64,000 nt of DNA from JBBQVZ01 sp963695975 (GCA_963695975.1 CAVOIB010000002.1:372001-436000), one strand, 5' to 3'; counted from the stretch's first letter, positions 46,815 through 56,138 are shown. Notes: generated by a model not told the origin, from the letters alone. Program-made: numbers and translations.

Positions 46815-48611
46815 ATGCGGTTCGAGGCGTCTGACATCTCCGGGGAGTGGTTCGACCAGAACGTCCCGTGTACGCAGGCGTGCCCGGTGCTCACGAACGC
46901 CGGCAGGTACGTGGCGGCGATCGCGGCCGGTGACGACGAACTCGCCTACCGGATCGCCCGGCTGCCGAACCCGTTCCCTTCGATCTGCGGCCGGGTCTGC
47001 GCGGCACCGTGTGAGGTCGCCTGCCGCCGCGGCTCGATCGACCAACCGATCGCGATCCGCGCGCTCAAGCGCTACGTGTGCGAGGGCTTCGGAGTGGAGA
47101 GCGGTCACGGAGCGCGCGTCTACGCCGACGCCATCCCTCTTGCGCCGGCGCGGGACGAGCGGGTGGCGATCGTGGGTGCAGGCCCCGCAGGCATGGCCTG
47201 TGCCCACGATCTGGCTACCTACGGCTACAAGCCGGTGGTGTTCGAAGCACAGGATCGGCCCGGCGGCATGATGGTGCTGGGGATCCCGCCCTACCGACTC
47301 CGCCGCGATCTGCTGCAGGAGGAGATCCGCGCGATCCTGGACATGGGCGTCGAGCTCCGCACGGGGCAGGCGCTCGGCCGGGACTTCTCGCTGCGCTCCC
47401 TCCGGGGCGATGGGTTCGCGGCGGTCTTCTTGGGCATCGGGTGCATGCGCGGGCGTGACCTCGCGATCCCCGGGGTCGATCTGGACGGCGTGCTCCTCGC
47501 CGTCGACTTCCTCCTGAACGCGAACCTCGGATACCGCGTGGACCTGGGCGACGACGTGATCGTCATCGGCGGTGGGAACGTCGCACTGGACGCAGCACGG
47601 ACGGCGATCCGCGAGACGGAGTCCGAGGCGACCGCGGCGTTCGACGTCGCGCGCGTTGCCAAGCGGATGGGGGCGCGGCGCGTCCGCGTCGTCGCGTTGG
47701 AGAGCCGCGAGGAGATGCCGGCGCACGAGTTCGAGATCGAAGAGGCCGAGGTCGAGGGCATCTCCATCCTCACGCGCCTCGGGCCCAAGTCGCTCGTCGG
47801 CACCGACGGCCACGTCTCCGGGGTCGAGACGTTGCGGGTCTCATCGGTCTTCGATCCCGACGGACGGTTCAATCCACGGTTCACCGAAGGGACCGAGTCG
47901 GTGATCGAGTGCGACTCGGTGATCCTCGCTATCGGGCAGGCCCCTGATCTGTCGTGGTTGTCGCCCGAGGACGGGGTTGAACTGAGCCCTCGTGGTTTGA
48001 TCGGGATCGACCGCGATTCACTGGCCACGAGCGCAGACGGGATCTATGCGGGCGGCGACGTGGCGTTCGGACCGCGGAACCTGATCGACGCGATCGGCGA
48101 CGGCCGTCGGGCGGCGGCTTCGATCCATCGGCAGATCGCCGGGGAGGAGCCACCCACGCCGACGCTCGTGGGGCGCAAGCTCCTGCCGATCGTCGAGGTG
48201 CGCGGTCGGACCGCGAACTACACCGAGTACCCGCGCGTCCCGATCCCCGCCGAGCCGAGCGAGCGGCGGATCGGATCGCCCGAGATCGAGCTCGGCTACA
48301 CGGAGGAAGAAGCGCGCCAAGAAGCCCAGCGCTGTCTCCAGTGCTTCCTGAACATCATGCTCAAGCCCGAGATCTGCATCCTCTGTGGCGGCTGCGTGGA
48401 CATCTGTCCGGAGAAGTGCATCCGCATCATCCCGTCGGACGACATCGACGGCATCCTGGTCGAAGGACCCTCGAGCGCGCTCGTGATCCAGGAAGAACGC
48501 TGCATCCGCTGCGCCCTCTGCGTGGATCGATGCCCGACCAACGCGCTGTCCCTCGAAGGATGGTCTGAGGCGTCGACGGCTCCGATCGCGCTCGAACCGG
48601 TGGGGGTGTGA
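46815..48611 (+). CDS. GltD/Nfn-like FAD-NAD(P) oxidoreductase with C-terminal 4Fe-4S ferredoxin
   Basis: The 598-residue protein has the DPYD/GltD N-terminal iron-sulfur helical domain (PCTQACPVLTNAGRYVAAIA, SICGRVCAAPCEVACRRG), then two Rossmann folds for FAD (VAIVGAGPAGMACAHDLATY) and NAD(P) (VIVIGGGNVALDAARTAIRE), and a C-terminal double-cluster ferredoxin (CILCGGCVDICPEKC, CIRCALCVDRCP). It should move electrons between NAD(P)H and Fe-S partners. It overlaps the cytochrome b gene by 4 nt in one operon with bc-complex subunits, so it may feed the quinone pool or the complex. Normal GltD proteins lack the ferredoxin tail and this company. Confidence 0.87.
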   Translation: MRFEASDISGEWFDQNVPCTQACPVLTNAGRYVAAIAAGDDELAYRIARLPNPFPSICGRVCAAPCEVACRRGSIDQPIAIRALKRYVCEGFGVESGHGARVYADAIPLAPARDERVAIVGAGPAGMACAHDLATYGYKPVVFEAQDRPGGMMVLGIPPYRLRRDLLQEEIRAILDMGVELRTGQALGRDFSLRSLRGDGFAAVFLGIGCMRGRDLAIPGVDLDGVLLAVDFLLNANLGYRVDLGDDVIVIGGGNVALDAARTAIRETESEATAAFDVARVAKRMGARRVRVVALESREEMPAHEFEIEEAEVEGISILTRLGPKSLVGTDGHVSGVETLRVSSVFDPDGRFNPRFTEGTESVIECDSVILAIGQAPDLSWLSPEDGVELSPRGLIGIDRDSLATSADGIYAGGDVAFGPRNLIDAIGDGRRAAASIHRQIAGEEPPTPTLVGRKLLPIVEVRGRTANYTEYPRVPIPAEPSERRIGSPEIELGYTEEEARQEAQRCLQCFLNIMLKPEICILCGGCVDICPEKCIRIIPSDDIDGILVEGPSSALVIQEERCIRCALCVDRCPTNALSLEGWSEASTAPIALEPVGV

Positions 48612-49408
48612 CCGTGGCGGCCGGATCCGGCAAGGTGCGGGAGCGGGCTTGGTACCGCTCGATCTTCCATCCGAAGGAAGCGATCGAGGGGAGCGAGCTC
48701 TATCGCTCGGCGATCCGTCATCCCTCAGCGAGCACTCCGCGCGGCCGCGCGCTTACCTCGTTCCAGAACTTCTTCCTGCATCTCTATCCGGTCAAGGTCC
48801 CGCGGAAAGCGTTGTCGTTCCGGTCGACGTTCAGACTGGGCTACATCTCGACCGTGCTCTTCCTGGTGCTGTTCGTCTCGGGCATGTACCTGATGTTCTT
48901 CTACCACCCGGCTCCTCCGGACGCGTACTTCGACATGCACGCGCTGGCGACGACCGTGGCCTTCGGGCAGTTCATCCGCAACATCCACCGCTGGGCCGCG
49001 CACCTGATGGTACTGGCGGTCTGCATCCACCTCTTGCGGGTCTTCTACTCGGGTGCCTACAAGGCGCCGAGACAATTCAACTGGGTGATCGGTGTGGTCC
49101 TGCTGGTGCTGACGCTGTTCTCGTCGTTCACCGGCTACCTGCTTCCCTGGGACCAGCTTTCCTTCTGGGCGATCACCGTCGGCACGAACATCGCCGGGTA
49201 CGTCCCGATGATGGGCGACAACGCCCGCCGGATGCTGCTCGGGGGGACCGAGGTCGGAGCCGCAGCGCTCCTGCGCTTCTACGTTCTCCACATCTACTTC
49301 GTTCCTGCGCTGATGGTCCTGCTGATCGCGGTGCATGTGTGGCGGGTGCGCAAGGACGGCTTCGCCGTCGCCGATCGAGACGAGGAGGTGACGCCCGATG
49401 CCGGATGA
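48608..49408 (+). CDS. Cytochrome b N-terminal subunit (b6-like)
   Basis: The 266-residue protein is the four-helix heme-bearing half of cytochrome b: heme histidines in NIHRWAAHLMVLAVCIHLLR and LHIYFVPALMVLLIAVHVWR, and the Qo-side stretch GYLLPWDQLSFWAITVGTNI. An 80-residue basic extension precedes helix A. The rest of cytochrome b is a separate gene, as in b6f complexes and Gram-positive menaquinol oxidoreductases. The GTG overlaps the flavoprotein stop (GTGA). Confidence 0.9.
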   Translation: MTVAAGSGKVRERAWYRSIFHPKEAIEGSELYRSAIRHPSASTPRGRALTSFQNFFLHLYPVKVPRKALSFRSTFRLGYISTVLFLVLFVSGMYLMFFYHPAPPDAYFDMHALATTVAFGQFIRNIHRWAAHLMVLAVCIHLLRVFYSGAYKAPRQFNWVIGVVLLVLTLFSSFTGYLLPWDQLSFWAITVGTNIAGYVPMMGDNARRMLLGGTEVGAAALLRFYVLHIYFVPALMVLLIAVHVWRVRKDGFAVADRDEEVTPDAG

Positions 49409-49907
49409 GGAGCCCAAAGAGCGGTATCGCCTCCTGGGCGTCGTACCTCGCGAGATCGAACAGCGCGAGGAGCAGGAGCCCGACGACACGGTCTTCACGT
49501 GGCCGCATTTCCTGATCCGACACGCGGTCGTGGGCGCGGTCACGATCGCGGTGGTCTTCCTACTCGGGATCTTGTTCAACGCGCCGCTGAAAGACATCGC
49601 GAACCCCAGCCTCACCCCCCAGGAGGCGAAGGCACCCTGGTACTTCGCAGGTCTCCAGGAGCTGCTGGCACACCTGCAGCCGATGGTCGCCGGCATACTG
49701 ATCCCCGGCGCCGCCCTGCTCTTCCTGTTCGCGTTGCCGTACTTGGACCGGAGCAAGGGCTGGCGGATCCGGGACCGGAAGATGGTGGTCTTGGTCTTCA
49801 CAGCCCTTGCGGTCGCGGCCGTCGTCTTCACCCTGGTCGGTGCCCTGTTCCGTGGTCCCGGCTGGTCGTGGGTATGGCCGTGGCACCACCTCTACCTGGA
49901 GCTCTGA
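49398..49907 (+). CDS. Cytochrome b C-terminal subunit (subunit IV-like)
   Basis: The 169-residue protein has three membrane helices and the conserved Qo-loop region NPSLTPQEAKAPWYFAGLQE (variant of the PEWY motif as APWY), then LLAHLQPMVAGILIPGAALL. It completes cytochrome b with the preceding protein. The charged N-terminus (KERYRLLGVVPREIEQREEQ) faces the cytoplasm and may contact the flavoprotein. It overlaps the preceding gene by 11 nt. Confidence 0.87.
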   Translation: MPDEEPKERYRLLGVVPREIEQREEQEPDDTVFTWPHFLIRHAVVGAVTIAVVFLLGILFNAPLKDIANPSLTPQEAKAPWYFAGLQELLAHLQPMVAGILIPGAALLFLFALPYLDRSKGWRIRDRKMVVLVFTALAVAAVVFTLVGALFRGPGWSWVWPWHHLYLEL

Positions 49908-49911
49908 ACAG

Positions 49912-50481
49912 ATGGACGAGCACGAGGAACCGTCCCCAGACACCGGATCCCCATCGACGGGTTCGGCCGCCGAGCCGGTGGACCGCCGCGACTTCCTCAA
50001 CACCACGTGGAAGGTGCTCGGCGCGGTCTTGGTGATCGAGGCAGCGTGGACGAGCTACGACATCTTGCATCCAGAGGCCTCGGGGGCGTTCGGCGGCGAG
50101 GTGGATGTCGGCCCGGTCGCAGACTTCATGGAAGAGGGCACCGTGAAGTACTTCCTGGACGGTCGCTTCTACGTGACCCAGTACCAGGGTGGGCTTCGGG
50201 CCCTGTATCAGAAGTGCCCCCACCTGGGCTGCAAGGTAGGGGAGTGTGAAGCGGCCGTAGGCATCTCGGCGGGCTTCCGGTGCCCGTGTCACGGCAGCGC
50301 CTACAACGTGATCGGTGAGTATCTGACGGGGCCCGCCCCGCGGGGCATGGATCGCTTCCCGATCACGATCCGGAACGGACACGTGTTCGTGGATACCTCC
50401 TCGGTGGTGGAGGGACCCGCCCGCGGCATCCTCACGGGTCCCACCGAACCACCTCCTGAGAGCTGTGGGAGCACGCCATGA
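49912..50481 (+). CDS. Rieske iron-sulfur protein
   Basis: The 189-residue protein has a twin-arginine type N-terminus (DRRDFLNTTWKVLGAVLVIE) serving as membrane anchor and a Rieske domain with CPHLGC and CPCHGSAY. The 2Fe-2S ligands are Cys102, His104, Cys124 and His127; Cys107 and Cys126 form the stabilising disulfide. It carries electrons from quinol to cytochrome c in the bc complex. It lies 4 bp after the cytochrome b gene and overlaps the cytochrome c gene (ATGA). Confidence 0.9.
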   Translation: MDEHEEPSPDTGSPSTGSAAEPVDRRDFLNTTWKVLGAVLVIEAAWTSYDILHPEASGAFGGEVDVGPVADFMEEGTVKYFLDGRFYVTQYQGGLRALYQKCPHLGCKVGECEAAVGISAGFRCPCHGSAYNVIGEYLTGPAPRGMDRFPITIRNGHVFVDTSSVVEGPARGILTGPTEPPPESCGSTP

Positions 50482-50978
50482 CCGAACCCGTGCGCGAAGA
50501 CCCCGTGGTCGTTCGTCAGTCGCTGCGCTGGAAGCGCGCCGGCGCGGTCGTCCTGTTCGTGCTGGTGATCTCGTTCCCGCTCTACAAGGCGGTCGAATCG
50601 GGACGGCGCGCCGACGCCTTGTCTTCTCAGGATCGTGCCCTGCTGGCCTCCGGCCAGCAGCTCTGGGGTCTGAACTGCTCTTCCTGTCACGGCGTGAACG
50701 GTGAGGGCGTGAGCGCGCCGGCGCTCAACTCGCAGGAGTTCCTGACGAGCACGACAGACGAGCAGATGGCCGGGATCATCCGTGGCGGCATCCCCGGGAC
50801 GGAGATGCCGGCGTGGTGGAACGAGTACGGGGGCCCACTCACCGATCAGCAGATCGAGAGCATCGTCGCGTACGTGCGCTCGTGGGAGCCCACGGCCCCG
50901 TCATGTCCGGACTGGCGGACACCTTCATGCGCCGCCGCCGCGGCCTCGCCGTCCGGATCTTCCGGAGGTGGCGGATGA
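50478..50978 (+). CDS. Membrane-anchored mono-heme cytochrome c
   Basis: The 166-residue protein has one N-terminal membrane helix (residues 20-38) and one class I cytochrome c domain with CSSCH (Cys67, Cys70, His71) and the axial methionine in GTEMPAWW. A short Ser/Gly/Ala tail follows. It is positioned to accept electrons from the Rieske protein, like cytochrome c1 or the c subunit of actinobacterial bcc. The stop overlaps the cupredoxin gene start. Confidence 0.9.
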   Translation: MTEPVREDPVVVRQSLRWKRAGAVVLFVLVISFPLYKAVESGRRADALSSQDRALLASGQQLWGLNCSSCHGVNGEGVSAPALNSQEFLTSTTDEQMAGIIRGGIPGTEMPAWWNEYGGPLTDQQIESIVAYVRSWEPTAPSCPDWRTPSCAAAAASPSGSSGGGG

Positions 50979-53038
50979 GCCGCCGCGCGCTCGGCGTGTC
51001 GTTGGTGGCAGGACTGCTCCTGGTGGGCTGCTCGAGCGGGAACCCGCAGGGAGCGTCCAACACGGTCGCGATGATCCCCGGGTACGTGCCCGGAGGCGGA
51101 ACGACCGCAACCGTGCCGATCGGATACACCGTCTCCACGCAGCCGATCTCGGTCACGTTGGGCGAGACCGACGCCAACCACATGTTCATCGACATGTCCC
51201 AATCGTTCGCCCAGACCGGACCGGTAACGTTCCTGGTGACGAACTCCGGCAAGAAGACGCACGAGTTCGTCGTCCTTCAGACCGACACGATGGCCGCGGA
51301 CTTCCCGATCGTGTCCTTCGAAGGGGAGTCGAACCGGATCGACGAGGACGCGGCCGGGGTGTCGAACCTCGGGGAGACCGGGGACATGGCTGCAGGAGAG
51401 ACGAAGACGCTCACGGTCGATATGCCCCCGGGCCATTACGCGATCGTGTGCAACCTGCAGGGCCACTACGCGATGGGGATGCACCAGGACTTCTGGGTGA
51501 CCCCCAAGGGCGCGACCTCGGTCACCGTCTCCTTAGGCGAGACCGACGCCAACCACATGTTCATCGACCTGTCCCAGTCCTACGCGCCTGCCGGCGAGGT
51601 CTCGTTCATCATCACGAACGACGGGACGAAGGACCACGAGTTCGTGGCCCTTGCCACCGACACGATGGCCGCGGACTTCCCGATCACCGGGTTCGAAGGT
51701 GAGCCCAACCGCTTCGACGAGGACGCCAAGGGTCTTACCAACGTCGGGGAGACCGGTGATCCCGCGATGGCACCCGGCACCTCGCTGATGCTCACGATCG
51801 ACATGGCCGAAGGCCACTACGCCCTGGTCTGCAACCTGAACGGCCACTACGCGATGGGGATGCACCAGGACTTCTGGGTGACCCCCAAGGGCGCGACCGC
51901 GGTCACCGTCTCCTTAGGCGAGACCGACGCCAACCACATGTTCATCGACCTGTCCCAGTCCTACGCGCCTGCCGGCGAGGTCTCGTTCATCATCACGAAC
52001 GACGGGACGAAGGACCACGAGTTCGTGGCCCTTGCCACCGACACGATGGCCGCGGACTTCCCGATCACCGGGTTCGAAGGTGAGCCCAACCGCTTCGACG
52101 AGGACGCCAAGGGTCTTACCAACGTCGGGGAGACCGGTGATCCCGCGATGGCACCCGGCACCTCGCTGATGCTCACGATCGACATGGCCGAAGGCCACTA
52201 CGCCCTGGTCTGCAACCTGAACGGCCACTACGCGATGGGGATGCACCAGGACTTCTGGGTGACCCCCAAGGGCGCGACCGCGGTCACCGTCTCCTTAGGC
52301 GAGACCGACGCCAACCACATGTTCATCGACCTGTCCCAGTCCTACGCGCCTGCCGGCGAGGTCTCGTTCATCATCACGAACGACGGGACGAAGGACCACG
52401 AGTTCGTGGCCCTTGCCACCGACACGATGGCCGCGGACTTCCCGATCACCGGGTTCGAAGGTGAGCCCAACCGCTTCGACGAGGACGCCAAGGGTCTTAC
52501 CAACGTCGGGGAGACCGGTGATCCCGCGATGGCACCCGGCACCTCGCTGATGCTCACGATCGACATGGCCGAAGGCCACTACGCCCTGGTCTGCAACCTG
52601 AACGGCCACTACGCGATGGGGATGCACCAGGACTTCTGGGTGACCCCCAAGGGCGCGACCGCGGTCACCGTCTCCTTAGGCGAGACCGACGCCAACCACA
52701 TGTTCATCGACCTGTCCCAGTCCTACGCGCCTGCCGGCGAGGTCTCGTTCATCATCACGAACGACGGGACGAAGGACCACGAGTTCGTGGCCCTTGCCAC
52801 CGACACGATGGCCGCGGACTTCCCGATCACCGGGTTCGAAGGTGAGCCCAACCGCTTCGACGAGGACGCCAAGGGTCTTACCAACGTCGGGGAGACCGGT
52901 GATCCCGCGATGGCACCCGGCACCTCGCTGATGCTCACGATCGACATGGCCGAAGGCCACTACGCCCTGGTCTGCAACCTGAACGGCCACTACGCGATGG
53001 GGATGCACCAGGACTTCTGGGTGACCCCCGCCGTCTAG
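50975..53038 (+). CDS. Lipoprotein with five tandem cupredoxin domains
   Basis: The 687-residue protein has a lipobox LLVGC (Cys19), a short linker, and five cupredoxin domains of about 125 residues. Each has candidate type-1 copper ligands: His in THEF/DHEF, then Cys, His and Met in CNLNGHYAMGM (Cys-x4-His-x4-Met, sulfocyanin-like). The first domain (CNLQGHYAMGM) is diverged; the other four appear identical in both protein and DNA. As the last gene of the bc operon (ATGA overlap with cytochrome c), it probably relays electrons along a chain of copper sites outside the membrane. Repeat number may vary between strains or be an assembly matter. Confidence 0.85.
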   Translation: MSRRALGVSLVAGLLLVGCSSGNPQGASNTVAMIPGYVPGGGTTATVPIGYTVSTQPISVTLGETDANHMFIDMSQSFAQTGPVTFLVTNSGKKTHEFVVLQTDTMAADFPIVSFEGESNRIDEDAAGVSNLGETGDMAAGETKTLTVDMPPGHYAIVCNLQGHYAMGMHQDFWVTPKGATSVTVSLGETDANHMFIDLSQSYAPAGEVSFIITNDGTKDHEFVALATDTMAADFPITGFEGEPNRFDEDAKGLTNVGETGDPAMAPGTSLMLTIDMAEGHYALVCNLNGHYAMGMHQDFWVTPKGATAVTVSLGETDANHMFIDLSQSYAPAGEVSFIITNDGTKDHEFVALATDTMAADFPITGFEGEPNRFDEDAKGLTNVGETGDPAMAPGTSLMLTIDMAEGHYALVCNLNGHYAMGMHQDFWVTPKGATAVTVSLGETDANHMFIDLSQSYAPAGEVSFIITNDGTKDHEFVALATDTMAADFPITGFEGEPNRFDEDAKGLTNVGETGDPAMAPGTSLMLTIDMAEGHYALVCNLNGHYAMGMHQDFWVTPKGATAVTVSLGETDANHMFIDLSQSYAPAGEVSFIITNDGTKDHEFVALATDTMAADFPITGFEGEPNRFDEDAKGLTNVGETGDPAMAPGTSLMLTIDMAEGHYALVCNLNGHYAMGMHQDFWVTPAV
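51152..51520 (+). repeat. Diverged first cupredoxin repeat
   Basis: This copy starts GTCACGTTGGGCGAGACCGA and encodes the first cupredoxin domain. It shares the plan of the following units but differs throughout and is 12 bp shorter, so it is the likely ancestral copy. Confidence 0.8.
51521..53032 (+). repeat. Four tandem 381-bp units, apparently identical
   Basis: Units begin at 51521, 51902, 52283 and 52664, each at GTCACCGTCTCCTTAGGCGA. By eye the DNA is identical between units, third codon positions included; the only change noted is at the junction before the first unit (ACCTCGGTC against ACCGCGGTC). The last unit ends early at the stop codon. Lack of silent changes means recent duplication or ongoing gene conversion. 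Confidence 0.9.
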
Positions 53039-53142
53039 CTCTCGTTGCCCGATGGTCCCGGTCGATGCGGGCCCGCCGCCTCCGGTCGGGGAGCGAGAGC
53101 GAACTAGCCTCGATCGTGGGAAGCGTGAGAGAGGTGATCATC

Positions 53143-54033
53143 GTGGATACCCGGCCGGTCATGGATGTGCCCGAGCACCCGTCCGTCGTGGTTCCCATGA
53201 GGGGCGAGACGATGCCGCGACCGTCGGTCAACGTCCCTGTGCGAGCCGCCTACTTGATGTCCTGGGCGATCGCGATGCTGATGATCGCGGCGTCGTTGGC
53301 GGGGTTGTTGCTGGATGGGCTCTTCAAGGAAGGGCTCTGGGCGCGCGAGGCGCTCCGCGGAGGTGACCTCGTCACCCTCGTGCTCGTGGCGCCGTTGCTG
53401 ATCGTCGCCCTCGTCCTCGTGAGGCGCGGCTCCCGCCGCGCGGAGGCGCTCTGGATGGGTCTGCTCGCGTACACGCTCTACGACTACGCGTACTACGTGT
53501 TCGGGTCGAGGTTCAACGACGTGTTCCTGCTCCACATCGCGCTGTTCTCGCTATCGGTCTTCGCGCTCGCGTGCGCACTGCCGAACCTGGATGTCATCCG
53601 GATCGCGGATCGAGTCGGAACGGAGCGGTCGGCCAAGTGGGTCGGCGGCTTCCTGGTGATCGTCGGGGTTCTGCAGGGGCTCCTATGGGTGTTCGTCGTG
53701 GTGCGCAACGCCTTCACCGGTGAAGTGATCCAGGACATCCCGGTCGCGGGCCAGCACCTGGTCTTCGCGCTCGACCTCGGCTTGCTTGTCCCGAGCCTCG
53801 TCATCGCGGGGGCACTGCTGTTCCGTCGCGCTCCGATGGGATCCCTGCTCGGGACGGCGATGGCGGTGATGGGCGCCGCGTACCAGCTCAACCTGATGGT
53901 GGGCGGTGTCTTCCAGGCGAACGCGAACGTTGCGGGGATCAAGGCGTTCGCGCCGGAGAGCGTGTTCTTGACCGCGACGTTCCTGATCGCGTCGGGGATC
54001 ATGCTCCGCGGGCGGAGGACGGCGACGCGATAA
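53143..54033 (+). CDS. Multi-helix membrane protein of unknown function
   Basis: The 296-residue protein has about seven to eight membrane helices after a short soluble N-terminus. A central LAYTLYDYAYYVFGSRFNDV carries several aromatic residues. GTG at 53143 follows GAGAGAGG with 8-nt spacing; earlier in-frame GTGs exist at 53116 and 53125. It begins 104 bp after the bc operon on the same strand and could be co-transcribed. I do not recognise the family. Confidence 0.65.
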   Translation: MDTRPVMDVPEHPSVVVPMRGETMPRPSVNVPVRAAYLMSWAIAMLMIAASLAGLLLDGLFKEGLWAREALRGGDLVTLVLVAPLLIVALVLVRRGSRRAEALWMGLLAYTLYDYAYYVFGSRFNDVFLLHIALFSLSVFALACALPNLDVIRIADRVGTERSAKWVGGFLVIVGVLQGLLWVFVVVRNAFTGEVIQDIPVAGQHLVFALDLGLLVPSLVIAGALLFRRAPMGSLLGTAMAVMGAAYQLNLMVGGVFQANANVAGIKAFAPESVFLTATFLIASGIMLRGRRTATR

Positions 54034-54254
54034 ACCGGGGTCAGGAGGCCGGTCCGACGGCGAGCGATCCGCCGGCCCACGCACGAACGTCGCGTTGCGA
54101 ACCGCACGGATCATTGCGATCCCCTGGCTTCTGATGATGTAGGTGTAGAGACCCGACGAGCGCCTCTAGACTCCCTCGCGATCACCCGCCCACCGGAGCG
54201 GACTTCAAGGTCGACTCGATGTCCGGATGATGCTCGCGTTCGGAACTGGGGACC

Positions 54255-55979
54255 ATGGCCAACGACGAAGACCACAGGAACGCCGCCACACCTTCGGCCG
54301 ACCCACATTCCGAAGCCGAGTTGGACGCGATCGCCGAGGTCGAAGTGGAGGGTCTCCCGGTTTCGACCGACACTGCGATCCGAACCCCCCGTGCGCGTGG
54401 CGGTTTCCAAGGAGCGATCGATGCGGTTCTCCCGCGCAGCCGCTTCGGCGACCAGCGCGACATCCTTGGGGGTGCAGGTCAGAACGTGATCGGCCTGGCG
54501 GCCGGCGTGCTCACGACGTTCGCCACCCAAGTGATCATGACGCGGGGCCTGGGTCCCGCGCTGTTCGGCGTCGTAACCCTCACGACGCAGTTCGCCTTCA
54601 TCGCGAGCACCGCCACGCGGTTCGGCATGGACGTCGCCAACGTACGCCTCGTGGCGATCCTGATGGGCCAAGGCGAGTCCGGTCGGACACGTCCCCTCGT
54701 GCGCAAGGCGGCGGTCATCGCCGGGGCCATCTCGCTCGCCACGGCTGTGGTGGTGCTCTTGTTGGCCGACAGGCTATCCACCGCCTTCGTCTCACCCGGG
54801 CTCCACCGGCAGGGTGTCGTCGCGTTCGATGCTGCGGCAGTCGCGATCCCGTTCGCCGCGCTCACCTGGGTCTACCTCGGGGGCACACGAGGCCTCAAGA
54901 TCATGCGGCACACCCTGTACATCTTCTGGATCGGCCAGCCGCTCGGGTGGATAGCGATCGCCATCGCAGGCTGGTTCGTCGCGAAGACCGCCGGCGTGAC
55001 CGCGTTCGCTTACGCGTTGTCATGGGCCGTCGCTTGCGCGTTGGCGTGGTGGGCGTGGGAGCGGGAATCTCGGGGATTCGACGCTCGGATCGAAGGCGCC
55101 GGTATCCCGGAGGAGCGCACCGCGGCGCTGATGAAGTTCGGCATGCTCCGTGCTCCTGCGACGTTGTTCGCCCAGCTGTTGTTCTGGATCGACACGTTCG
55201 TCCTGGCCGCGTATCGGAGTTCCGCGGAGGTCGGGGTGTACGGCGCCACGGTGCGGACTGGACAATCGCTTCTGCTCTTCCTCACGTCGTTGTCGCTCGT
55301 CTTCAGCCCCTTCGTCGCGGACCTCCATTACCGCGGAGAGAAGGAGCGGCTTGATGCGCTCTACAAGAACGTCACGCGATGGGGACTCGCCACCACGTTG
55401 CCGATCCTGCTGGCGCTCGCCATCTTGCCCGGGACCATCATGCGGGTGTACGGGGTCAAGTTCGTCGTCGGCGCGTCGGCGCTGGAGATCCTGATCATCG
55501 GCCTGATCGTCCCGGTGATCGTCGGCACCGTCGGGTTCATCCTCATCATGGTCGGGCGCACCGGCTGGGACCTGCTCGTCTACGCCGGCTCCTTCGTCGT
55601 CGCGGTCGGGATCGCGGTCGTGCTGGCGCCGAAGTACGGGATGCGCGGCGCCGCGGTCGCCGAAGCCGTGACGTTGACCGTCTCCGCGATCGTCCGGCTC
55701 TTGCTCGTGAAGCGTTTCGTCGACATCTGGCCCTTCGACCGCTGGTTCCTTAGGTTGATCCCACCTGCGCTCGTCGGTGCTTTGGTGATGTGGTACGTCC
55801 ATGCGGTGCTCGTGGGCCCGAAATGGTTGATCGACCTCACGGGCTCGGTCTTGGCCGGGACGCTCGCGTACGTGGTGGTGCTGATCTGGATCGGGCTCAA
55901 ACCTGCGGAGCGATCGACGACGGTCACGTTGGTACGGAGGGTGCTCAGGGGCACCTCGGACACTTCCGGGCCCCGATAG
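54255..55979 (+). CDS. Polysaccharide flippase (Wzx-like, MOP superfamily)
   Basis: The 574-residue protein has a 60-residue acidic N-terminus and then about fourteen membrane helices with the polysaccharide-synthase signature near LGPALFGVVTLTTQFAFIAS and AEVGVYGATVRTGQSLLLFL. It should flip a lipid-linked sugar across the membrane for surface glycan assembly. No glycosyltransferase is adjacent; the LCP protein at 62.0 kb is the only other cell-wall glycan gene here. The 220 bp upstream shows no gene. Confidence 0.83.
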   Translation: MANDEDHRNAATPSADPHSEAELDAIAEVEVEGLPVSTDTAIRTPRARGGFQGAIDAVLPRSRFGDQRDILGGAGQNVIGLAAGVLTTFATQVIMTRGLGPALFGVVTLTTQFAFIASTATRFGMDVANVRLVAILMGQGESGRTRPLVRKAAVIAGAISLATAVVVLLLADRLSTAFVSPGLHRQGVVAFDAAAVAIPFAALTWVYLGGTRGLKIMRHTLYIFWIGQPLGWIAIAIAGWFVAKTAGVTAFAYALSWAVACALAWWAWERESRGFDARIEGAGIPEERTAALMKFGMLRAPATLFAQLLFWIDTFVLAAYRSSAEVGVYGATVRTGQSLLLFLTSLSLVFSPFVADLHYRGEKERLDALYKNVTRWGLATTLPILLALAILPGTIMRVYGVKFVVGASALEILIIGLIVPVIVGTVGFILIMVGRTGWDLLVYAGSFVVAVGIAVVLAPKYGMRGAAVAEAVTLTVSAIVRLLLVKRFVDIWPFDRWFLRLIPPALVGALVMWYVHAVLVGPKWLIDLTGSVLAGTLAYVVVLIWIGLKPAERSTTVTLVRRVLRGTSDTSGPR

Positions 55980-56138
55980 CGGTTGCCTCCAGGCCGCAGG
56001 GCTCGGAGCCGCGAGGATCGCGCGGTCAGCCACGGTAGTCTCCTCTAACGTGTTCATCCGCGACGACCACGTGTTCGGCCTCACCCAGAAGGAGAAGCGC
56101 GCCCCGGTGAGCCTCATGCATCCGCAGCCTGCGACCTC

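Noticed and set aside
51533..53008. Four identical 110-codon minus-strand frames
   Set aside because: They are antisense shadows of the four cupredoxin repeats, identical only because the units are; no start signal or family similarity.
51521..53032. Repeat array considered as CRISPR or satellite DNA
   Set aside because: Units are 381 bp, contiguous, in frame, and encode a full protein domain each.
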